DNA from: Hydrococcus rivularis NIES-593
GTDB taxonomy: Bacteria > Cyanobacteriota > Cyanobacteriia > Cyanobacteriales > Microcystaceae
Assembly: GCF_001904635.1 (NCBI RefSeq)
Contig: NZ_MRCB01000036.1
Coordinates: 1-40,696 of the forward strand
Direction: 5' to 3'
Length of the DNA stretch: 40,696 nt
The stretch's first letter is position 1. Every line of letters begins with the position of its first letter. The notes beneath the pieces were generated by a model, which was not told the origin of the DNA, did not search any database, and saw only the letters and a program-made list of their open reading frames with translations. Shown here in pieces: positions 34,103 through 40,696 of this stretch. A program made the translations under genes and the position numbers.

Positions 34103-35125
34103 CTACAAAGTTTTGGCAGTTGAGCCAGCCTTTAGTAAATCCGTTTTTTGCAGCCACTCCCGCGTTCGTCGCATTCCCTCTTCGAGATCTATTTTTGGCT
34201 CGTAACCTAGCTGACTTCGTGCTTTAGCAATTGAATAAGCATAGGGGCGAGTTACCCAATTTACGGATTGTGGTAAAGTATCGGGGTTTTGACCGACAAC
34301 TGACTGACCACAACAGCGCAGCCAAGCGATAAATTTAAGTACGCCTGCTGGTAGAGAAATAATAGGCGCGGGTACATCTCCTATTTTCGCCAGGCGCGTA
34401 AAATACTCTTTCCAGGACGTTTCTTGTCCGTCGGTGAGATTAAAGACTTCTCCATAGGCTTCTTTTTCTATAGCCAGAAATATGCCCTCAATTAAATTGT
34501 CCACGTATACGTGGTTCATGACTCCTCGCCCGCCATTAGCCAAGGCAAATACTCTTTCGCGCATTAATTGCAGCGGTCTAACTACCCAGGATGTGCTTCC
34601 AGGTCCGTAGACATCTCCCGGTCTGATGATGATGATGCCGAAATCTGGCGGGGCGTTGAGTTTTAAGAGTTCTTTTTCGCTTTCTATTTTTGTCTGGCAA
34701 TAAGGATTATTCTCTCCACAGAGCGGTCCCTCCTCCGCAACCCCATTAGGAAAATTAAAGCCGTACACCATGACGCTTGAGAGATAAACAAAAGTGTTCG
34801 CGCCAGCATTTTTAGCGGCTTTAGCCATATTGAGGGTGCCACCAACATTGACCTCATAAAAATCCTTCGGCGAGCCACCTTCTTTAACAATGGCAGCCGC
34901 ATGCAGAACGATGTCTACTCCTTGGCAAGCTTTTGCGGCAGCAACCGGATCGGTGATGCTGCCTACAATTACCTCGGCACCTAGTTTTTGTGCCGCTTTA
35001 GCTTTTTCTTGGGAACGTTGCAGTCCTCGAACTTTCATCCCCCTAGATAGAGCGATTTCGGCAGCCCGCAAGCCAATAAAGCCGCCAATTCCGGTAATGA
35101 GAAGCGTTTTGTTTTCAAGATTCAT
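34103..35125 (-). CDS. Extended SDR, NAD-dependent epimerase/dehydratase family
   Basis: A 340-residue extended SDR. Rossmann motif LLITGIGGFIGLRAAEIALSRGMKVRGLQRS, then VIVGSITDPVAAAKACQGVDIVLHAAAIV, NVGGTLNMAKAAKNAG, a catalytic SS in VYLSSVMVYG, YCQTK (Tyr and Lys), and the substrate-region IIRPGDVYGPGSTSWV. It is of the 3-beta-HSD/flavonoid-reductase-like type and not a typical sugar-nucleotide epimerase. The reaction is probably reduction or oxidation of a hydroxyl on a lipid-like substrate. A related bacterial extended SDR (CerR) reduces 3-ketosphinganine, so it is a second candidate for that step. It lies 23 bp after the TubC-domain protein. Confidence 0.88.
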   Translation of the reverse strand: MNLENKTLLITGIGGFIGLRAAEIALSRGMKVRGLQRSQEKAKAAQKLGAEVIVGSITDPVAAAKACQGVDIVLHAAAIVKEGGSPKDFYEVNVGGTLNMAKAAKNAGANTFVYLSSVMVYGFNFPNGVAEEGPLCGENNPYCQTKIESEKELLKLNAPPDFGIIIIRPGDVYGPGSTSWVVRPLQLMRERVFALANGGRGVMNHVYVDNLIEGIFLAIEKEAYGEVFNLTDGQETSWKEYFTRLAKIGDVPAPIISLPAGVLKFIAWLRCCGQSVVGQNPDTLPQSVNWVTRPYAYSIAKARSQLGYEPKIDLEEGMRRTREWLQKTDLLKAGSTAKTL

Positions 35126-35148
35126 GGCTCGTCGATATGAATTAAAGT

Positions 35149-37017
35149 TCAGCTAGCAGCTAGACTCGCTTTAAGGGAAGCAAAATGTTTGCCTCCCAGT
35201 TCGATTTGTCCCTGTTCCACGCCGGTTTTGATTCTGGCAACTAAATACTCCCAGTCAGAGGCGATGATATTGGTGCCATGATCTGGCTCGACCAAACCAG
35301 CTAAAGCAATATCGCTACCATAGCGATCGACAAGATTACGGATGCCTAAAAAGTTGAAGACTCCTGATTCGTAAGTTCCACAAGGAACCGAGGGGTTGTA
35401 AACTCCAGTACAATATTCGTTTTTCGATTCAAACCACGCGATCGATGGATACCCGTGAAAATGAACCATGGGTGCGCCATTTTCGATTAGATTCGGTGCA
35501 TATAAAGCGGCTGCCAGAGCCATAGAGACCATGACATAGATATCGTAAGAAGGTTTGATATCGCCTGCTGCCGGATCGATTCCTTTGGGTACTTGGAGTA
35601 ATAACCTGTCTTGTAAGCCAATCCTCAAAACATCAGTTTCTAGATTGAGGTCGGTTTTCTTGGAACCCGATCGAGAACTGACAAGCCATAGATCTGGTAG
35701 CTGCTTAAATACGTATGTTTCCCCAATCCTGGTTTTTATATATCTTCTACCAATTTGGTTCTGGCGCAGTTCGTCGCGACTGAACCCTTCGATAGAGGAC
35801 AGTCTTTCCCACTCTTGCTCGGATATTTCCACCGCACCCACGTATTGCGGCGGTTCGGCGTAGGCAACAAAACCATAAGAAACGCCCGTTCTGCCATTTG
35901 CCATCCAGTCCACAATATCTCGGTGGGACTTTCTTTTGACCGCATCATCAATCTTAAAACCAGAAGGTAGTAGACCCGTTGATGCCAACTCCCGACCCAT
36001 TCTCACTAAATTGGTTGCATAAATCGATTCTTTCGGATCGTATTCACCAATCTCAAATCGGCTTAGGGGCAATGGTTGAATTGGTACGTAAATTTTAGGA
36101 ATTAAAGATTTACAAACAAATTCATCAACTGACTCTACAGGAAATACCGAATCTGAAAGGTTCATATTTAAGATAGAAATTTTGGTGTCGGAAACTCCGA
36201 TCGCGATTTCAGAAAATGTTTCGATCAGGGTATTTACACCAATAGGAATTTTCTGTTGATAAGGAATTTTTGGATCGACAAACTCTTGGTTGAGTTTTGT
36301 TAAAACGATCGCTTGAGTATTGGTAGGATCTTCTAGCGGTCGCGCATTCTCTTCTGCCCAACTGATAAACTGCATGATTTTAGAAGCAGATATCTGGCGA
36401 TTTTTTAAAACAAAGCGAGAATAAAATTTATACAGTAACTCGGCTGCAAATATCTTCACTTTTCCTAGTAAAGAAGGACGTTTTTCTACATCGACAACCG
36501 CGCTAACCCCCGCTTTTACTACCCTGGTGGCAATCTTTTTTTTCCAATTGACAAAAGGAATTGTAATTTCGTAGTTAAACTCTTTAGTGGCTTCTTCCCA
36601 AGATAAGATCTGAACGCCATTGTCCCGCAGCTTGCCCTCTAACTCTTCTCGAAACTTCAAAATGGTTTCTTCTTTGTATCCATCGGGCAAAGGTCTAAAG
36701 GTAACTTTTAGCTTATTTGCCATAATTTTTGGATCGATAACGGGAGGGATAAAGCCAGTAACTTTACGGCAATAACCTCCAATCAAACGACCAATTGTCT
36801 GCAAGCTAAGGTCTTGAGTTTCAGAAGTGCAAATATCGCTAGCAATTCCGTTATTTTGTTGTAGAAACGCCAGAATTTCTGTTTTGCGTTCGGCTAGCTT
36901 TGTGCGTATTTCTGGTGTTAGTAATCCCTTTGGAGAATTAATCTTGAGTTTGTCATTATCTGCCCATAGCTGAACGCCTTGTTGATTAAGGTCATTCACA
37001 AGTTTGGATACATTCAT
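35149..37017 (-). CDS. TubC docking-domain protein with an uncharacterised 550-residue domain
   Basis: A 622-residue protein. Residues 1-55 match the TubC N-terminal docking domain of NRPS/PKS proteins (VSKLVNDLNQQGVQLWADNDKLKI, then LTPEIRTKLAERKTEILAFLQQNN). Such domains receive a chain or bind the C-terminal tail of the previous synthase. Nothing after it looks like a condensation, adenylation, KS or thioesterase domain. Visible features are RKVTGFIPPVIDP, VAYAEPPQYVGAV, PMVHFHGYPSIAWF, GVYNPSVPCGTYESGVFNF and GLVEPDHGTNI. There is no signal peptide and no membrane span. It comes directly after the KS-AT-ACP gene (50 bp), so it probably takes the chain from that ACP. I do not recognise the enzyme type. 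Confidence 0.8.
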   Translation of the reverse strand: MNVSKLVNDLNQQGVQLWADNDKLKINSPKGLLTPEIRTKLAERKTEILAFLQQNNGIASDICTSETQDLSLQTIGRLIGGYCRKVTGFIPPVIDPKIMANKLKVTFRPLPDGYKEETILKFREELEGKLRDNGVQILSWEEATKEFNYEITIPFVNWKKKIATRVVKAGVSAVVDVEKRPSLLGKVKIFAAELLYKFYSRFVLKNRQISASKIMQFISWAEENARPLEDPTNTQAIVLTKLNQEFVDPKIPYQQKIPIGVNTLIETFSEIAIGVSDTKISILNMNLSDSVFPVESVDEFVCKSLIPKIYVPIQPLPLSRFEIGEYDPKESIYATNLVRMGRELASTGLLPSGFKIDDAVKRKSHRDIVDWMANGRTGVSYGFVAYAEPPQYVGAVEISEQEWERLSSIEGFSRDELRQNQIGRRYIKTRIGETYVFKQLPDLWLVSSRSGSKKTDLNLETDVLRIGLQDRLLLQVPKGIDPAAGDIKPSYDIYVMVSMALAAALYAPNLIENGAPMVHFHGYPSIAWFESKNEYCTGVYNPSVPCGTYESGVFNFLGIRNLVDRYGSDIALAGLVEPDHGTNIIASDWEYLVARIKTGVEQGQIELGGKHFASLKASLAAS

Positions 37018-37067
37018 CGTTTAAAAATCCCCCTATTTTATAATCTTTTTCAGAGCGAATTTGAGGT

Positions 37068-40058
37068 TCAAATCTCAAAGATTTCTAACTCAGAAGCTTC
37101 TAATTCTTTGGCTAGGTGCTGTGAAAGCGACTCAATCGTGGGATAATGCACTAGCAAGAGTGGAGATAGATCGAGTCCAAGAAATTGTTTGCCAGCGCTA
37201 GCAATACCGAGCGCTAGCACGGAATCGAGACCGTAGCTGTCGAAAGGTACGCGAACATTTATGTCATCGGGTTTGACTCCTAGCTCTTGGGCAATGCGAT
37301 CGACCAGCCAAGCTTGGATATCTTTTGCTGTCAGAGACTTGGGATCGATTGGTTGCGCTTGAGTTGTTGGCTCGATGAATCGCGACGCTTCGGTCTGCTG
37401 CTGGTATTGCTTGGCTAATAATCCAAGCAGCTTAGGCAGCAAATTCAACTCCTCTTTTGAGAGTTCTCCGGTCATTTCTAACTGTTTGATTAACTGTTCG
37501 CGTTCTGTCTGAGCGAGAAGGGTAGCCATTGAGTGCTGACCGTTATTTTGGTCTGTGTGCCCATTGTTATTCGGCTCAAACCAGTAGCGCTTTCGCTGCC
37601 AGGGGTAGGTCGGTAGTTGCACCGATTGACGCGAGTAGTCGCGATCGAAACCCAACCAGTCTACTTTGGCTCCACGCACATATAAAGTCCCCAAACTCTC
37701 AAGGAGCTGTTGCCAATCGTCTTTGCCTGGATTCAGGCTGGATAGACAAACTTTTCCTGTTTTTTGGGCAAGCATCGGCTTTGGTGCAACTTCTACCAAT
37801 ATTTCGTACCCCTGTTGCGCTAGGGCATTCATGTTGATATCATTTATGGGTTGTCGCATGCGATCGCCTTTGGCGCTGCTCTCCAGGCAATCGCACCAGT
37901 ATTGAGGGGTAGCGATTTGGGCAGTTGCTAGTTCGCCAGTTAAAGAAACTAATGAAATTCGCGGTTGGAAATAGGTAACTTCCTTAGCGATTCGCTCCAA
38001 TTCTCCTGACGATGACTCCATAAGCAACTTCAAGCCATCTTCCAAACCAAACACGCCAGCGACGGTTGCAGCAACATATTCTCCTACACCGTAACCCATG
38101 ACTGCGGAGGGTTTGATGCCCCAAGATTTCCATAACTGGAAGAGGGCATATTCGAGGGCAAATAAGGCAGCTTGTTCGATTGTGGATTGGGTATTTGCTT
38201 CGGCTTCTTGTGGGTATAAAACTTTAAGTAGTGGCTTTTCTAGATAGGGATGTAAGATTTCGGCACACTTATCTAAAGCAGCTCGAAAAGTCGGTTGGGT
38301 TTCGTAAAGCTGACGACCCATTCCTACATAATGGGAGCCTTGTTCGCCAAAAAGAAAGACGATCTTGGGAGGAGCTATTACCTTTCCCTTGAATAATCCT
38401 ACTGCTTCCCGTCCAGCACTGAAGGCAGCTAGCTTGTCGTAGAGTTCGGCAGTTGAGGAAGCCACGACGCTCAGCCGATGCTGAAAATGCGATCGCCCGC
38501 TATTTGCCGTAAAGCAGATATCTTCTAGGGCTAGGTCTGGGTTAGCGGCTAGGTGCTTCTCGTACCGCTCGGCTAACTGAACGAGAGCCTCATCTGTCTT
38601 AGCCGATAGCGCCAGCAAGTGTAGGGGACGCTCTATCGACTTTCCTGGCATTGGCTCTGAAACGGGAGCCTCTTCGAGAACTACGTGAGCATTAGTACCG
38701 CTAAAGCCAAAGGAGCTAACTCCCGCCAGCAACGGCTTTTTGCCTACAGACCAAGGCAGACAATTTGTCGGAACTTTTATTGGTAGTTCGTCCCAGGGAA
38801 TGTAAGGATTGGGCTGCTTAAAGTGCAGGTGGGGGGGAATCTCTTTGTGTTGCAAGGCAAGCACCACCTTGATCAGACTTGCTATCCCCGCAGCCGCTTC
38901 TAAGTGACCGATGTTGGTTTTCACCGAACCAATGACCAGCGGTTGTTCTTGAGGACGGTTCTTGCCAAATACTGCCCCCAAGGCTCCCACTTCAACTGGT
39001 TCGACTAGAGACGTTCCCGTGCCATTTACCTCTACATAACTGACTCGTGTCGGTTCGATGCCTGCATTCTCCAAAGCTTTACCAATTACAGCCTGCTGAG
39101 ACGGTCCGCTATGGGCTACCAAGCTACTACTGCGACCATTGTGACTGACCGCTGAGCCTCGGATCGTGGCTAAGATCTTATCCCCGTCGGCTAAGGCATC
39201 TGAGAGGCGCTTGAGGACGATGACTCCACATCCTTCTCCTCGCGTATAGCCATCGGCAGCGGCATCAAAGGTTTTACAGCGGCCATCTGGCGCTAGCATT
39301 CGCGCTTTGGATAAGTTAATACTATTTTCTGGAGCTAGGAGCAAGTTTACTCCGCCTGCTAGAGCCAGACTGCACTCTTGCAAGCGCAGGCTCTGGCAAG
39401 CCAGATGAACTGCTACTAATGAGGAAGAGCAGACTGCATCGACTGCAAAACTAGGTCCTTTGAGTCCTAAACTGTAGGATATGCGTCCAGCCGCTACACT
39501 GTGGGAGTTGCCCGTTCCGTAATAAGCATCAATGTCTGTCGGTTCCCCCGTTCCTAAGAGTAAGCTGCTATAGTCGCCGCTAGAGATCCCGACAAATACG
39601 CCTGTTAAGCTGTTAAACAAGCGATCGGGTGCCTGATTGGCATTTTCCAGAGCCTCCCAACTTACTTCCAGCAGTAAGCGCTGCTGGGGATCGAGGCTAG
39701 CAGCTTCCCGGACCGGAATGCCGAAAAACTGAGCGTCGAAGGCATCCACGCGATCGAGAAACCCTCCGTAGCGGGTAGATATCTTGCCGGGGGCATCGGG
39801 GTCTCGATCGTAGTATTTTTCAATATCCCATCGCTGGGGGGGGACTTCTGTAATGGCATCAACCCCGTCGCGCAATAGCCGCCAGAATGCCTCTGGATTG
39901 TCGGCTCCTCCAGGAAATCGGCAACCCATGCCAATAATAGCGATTGGTTCTCTTCTGGCATACTCGATAGCATCGAGTTTGGCTTGCATGTCGTCTAAAG
40001 CCTTGAGTGCCCGCTTGATAGGAGATACAGACTTTTCTTGTTGTGAATTTAAATCCAT
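37068..40058 (-). CDS. Polyketide synthase, KS - degenerate AT - ACP
   Basis: A 996-residue PKS. KS at about 35-465 with active Cys210 (VDAVCSSSL) and His385 (TNIGHLE), but the usual HGTGT His is Asn345 (VNGTGTSLVEPVE). The AT region (about 565-770) is shorter than normal by roughly 80-90 residues. The nucleophile motif GHSxGE reads GYGVGEY (Gly657 in place of Ser), and the specificity loop and flanks are missing. The AT is followed by QLPTYPWQRKRYWF. The ACP (about 915-985) keeps its pantetheine Ser946 (GLDSVLAL). The KS can probably bind or pass a chain but may not elongate, and the AT cannot load a malonyl unit. The start is four bases after the previous stop, with AGAG between, so translation is coupled. 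Confidence 0.9.
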   Translation of the reverse strand: MDLNSQQEKSVSPIKRALKALDDMQAKLDAIEYARREPIAIIGMGCRFPGGADNPEAFWRLLRDGVDAITEVPPQRWDIEKYYDRDPDAPGKISTRYGGFLDRVDAFDAQFFGIPVREAASLDPQQRLLLEVSWEALENANQAPDRLFNSLTGVFVGISSGDYSSLLLGTGEPTDIDAYYGTGNSHSVAAGRISYSLGLKGPSFAVDAVCSSSLVAVHLACQSLRLQECSLALAGGVNLLLAPENSINLSKARMLAPDGRCKTFDAAADGYTRGEGCGVIVLKRLSDALADGDKILATIRGSAVSHNGRSSSLVAHSGPSQQAVIGKALENAGIEPTRVSYVEVNGTGTSLVEPVEVGALGAVFGKNRPQEQPLVIGSVKTNIGHLEAAAGIASLIKVVLALQHKEIPPHLHFKQPNPYIPWDELPIKVPTNCLPWSVGKKPLLAGVSSFGFSGTNAHVVLEEAPVSEPMPGKSIERPLHLLALSAKTDEALVQLAERYEKHLAANPDLALEDICFTANSGRSHFQHRLSVVASSTAELYDKLAAFSAGREAVGLFKGKVIAPPKIVFLFGEQGSHYVGMGRQLYETQPTFRAALDKCAEILHPYLEKPLLKVLYPQEAEANTQSTIEQAALFALEYALFQLWKSWGIKPSAVMGYGVGEYVAATVAGVFGLEDGLKLLMESSSGELERIAKEVTYFQPRISLVSLTGELATAQIATPQYWCDCLESSAKGDRMRQPINDINMNALAQQGYEILVEVAPKPMLAQKTGKVCLSSLNPGKDDWQQLLESLGTLYVRGAKVDWLGFDRDYSRQSVQLPTYPWQRKRYWFEPNNNGHTDQNNGQHSMATLLAQTEREQLIKQLEMTGELSKEELNLLPKLLGLLAKQYQQQTEASRFIEPTTQAQPIDPKSLTAKDIQAWLVDRIAQELGVKPDDINVRVPFDSYGLDSVLALGIASAGKQFLGLDLSPLLLVHYPTIESLSQHLAKELEASELEIFEI

Positions 40059-40062
40059 CTCT

Positions 40063-40696
40063 TCAGTACCTCATGTTGTCCAATTTACTAAGCAGCAACG
40101 CTTCAGCCTCGCTGTCTGATAAATTGTCTAAATTTGATTCGGCTACACCTTGCTCGCGATCGCTACTTTTGTGTAACTCCACAGCAGATTCATCAAAAAA
40201 CTCCGCTCCCATCACTTCTTTAGCCAGATAATCCGTCAGTGCTTCGACTGTTGGATAGTCAAACGCTAAAGTTGTGGGAATAGAGCATCCTAAACTGGTC
40301 TGTAGATGATTCCTTAACTCCACAGACATGAGCGAATCGAGTCCCAGATCTGACAAACCCTGCTGTATATCTATTCGATCGGGTTCGCTCAACCTCAGAA
40401 CTTTGGCAACTTGACTGCGAACATGATTGATCAATAAATTCCGGCGATCGCTGACAGGAGCAGACTCTAATTGTTGCAAGAACGCTGTTTGTTGCGTTGC
40501 TGGATGCTCGGATGCTACTCCGAAAGTCTCAAGGAATGACGACATCACGCCTTCAGGGAATCGTTGTAGAAACTTAGACCAATTAACTGGCAATACCCCC
40601 ACCTGAGCGGCGCTTCCTGCGAGCAAATTTCCTAATACTTGCATTCCCTGGGCTAAAGGAATCGGCTCAATGCCCTGGGCAGCCATGCGAGTGCGA
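40063..40696 (-). CDS. Modular polyketide synthase, C-terminal part (KR end and ACP), off right edge
   Basis: The frame is open to the right edge, so only the last 211 or so residues are seen. The first about 55 (MAAQGIEPIPLAQGMQVLGNLLAGSAAQVGVLPVNWSKFL) are the end of a ketoreductase (KR)-type domain. An ACP follows at about 85-165, with pantetheine Ser in DLGLDSLMSVELRNHLQ and PTTLAFDYPTVEALTDYL. The tail LSDSEAEALLLSKLDNMRY is a typical C-terminal docking helix that would bind the next synthase. The bulk of the synthase, with its KS and AT, lies to the right of the window. It is the first visible gene of the minus-strand locus. Confidence 0.92.
   Translation of the reverse strand, partial: RTRMAAQGIEPIPLAQGMQVLGNLLAGSAAQVGVLPVNWSKFLQRFPEGVMSSFLETFGVASEHPATQQTAFLQQLESAPVSDRRNLLINHVRSQVAKVLRLSEPDRIDIQQGLSDLGLDSLMSVELRNHLQTSLGCSIPTTLAFDYPTVEALTDYLAKEVMGAEFFDESAVELHKSSDREQGVAESNLDNLSDSEAEALLLSKLDNMRY

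Noticed and set aside
37529-37905. Plus-strand open frames inside the PKS gene
   Set aside because: They lie antisense to a strongly supported coding frame, show no family motifs and have low-complexity composition, so they are taken as shadows.
23035-40696. Heterocyst-glycolipid (hgl) cluster
   Set aside because: KS-AT-ACP, SDR and glycosyltransferase genes resemble parts of hgl, but the alpha-oxoamine synthase, GMC enzyme, lipid hydroxylase and MFS exporter do not belong to it, and no hetN, hetI or devBCA genes are present.

Overview
The window looks like chromosomal DNA from a cyanobacterium. The octamer GCGATCGC (HIP1) and its core recur throughout, in genes and in spacers. Several families are typical of cyanobacteria: an oxidoreductase half of the SelD fusion type, a PEP-CTERM protein, and an SBBP-repeat protein with the usual cyanobacterial N-terminal domain. 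Genus cannot be fixed from the sequence alone. No rRNA, tRNA or CRISPR array was recognised.

Left part (1-5362): a plus-strand metal or thiol-stress set. It holds a small secreted protein, two adjacent TVP38/TMEM64 membrane proteins, a MerF-like transporter, a cysteine-rich CopZ-like metallochaperone, a peroxiredoxin-like protein and a MerA-type flavoprotein disulfide reductase. The reductase lacks the C-terminal cysteine pair of classical MerA, and no merR is visible. A 19-bp-arm palindrome follows. A decay zone (5332-6384) then carries a truncated IS5-type transposase and a frameshifted FkbM methyltransferase.

Middle part (6385-23034): housekeeping and accessory genes. These are a PEP-CTERM exported protein, a SelD-type oxidoreductase without its SelD half, a molybdate ABC transporter (modA, modB, modC; modA has a T9 tract that separates a probable signal-peptide start from the body), a coiled-coil protein with 11-residue repeats, a large SNF2 helicase, a protein with a duplicated motif, dxr, an unusual response-regulator/HlyD adaptor fusion, and an SBBP-repeat protein just upstream of that fusion. 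A MITE-like element occurs three times (6601-6970, 16174-16458, 26369-26469).

Right part (23035-40696): a minus-strand biosynthetic locus running off the right edge. In transcription order it is: the C-terminal end of a modular PKS; a KS-AT-ACP protein with altered catalytic residues; a TubC-docking-domain protein of unknown function; an extended SDR; a GT28/MGDG-synthase-like glycosyltransferase; a classical SDR; a GMC oxidoreductase; a second GT28-like glycosyltransferase; and a DHA2-type MFS exporter. After a short gap come galE, a membrane fatty-acid/sterol hydroxylase, an alpha-oxoamine synthase and a GT2 glycosyltransferase. The simplest reading, which is inference, is that a polyketide or fatty chain held on an ACP is condensed with an amino acid by the alpha-oxoamine synthase. 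The ketone would then be reduced and oxidised by the SDR and GMC enzymes, glycosylated (galE supplying UDP-galactose) and exported. The product would be a sphingoid-like glycosylated amino lipid. This is the best candidate in the window for an undescribed system.
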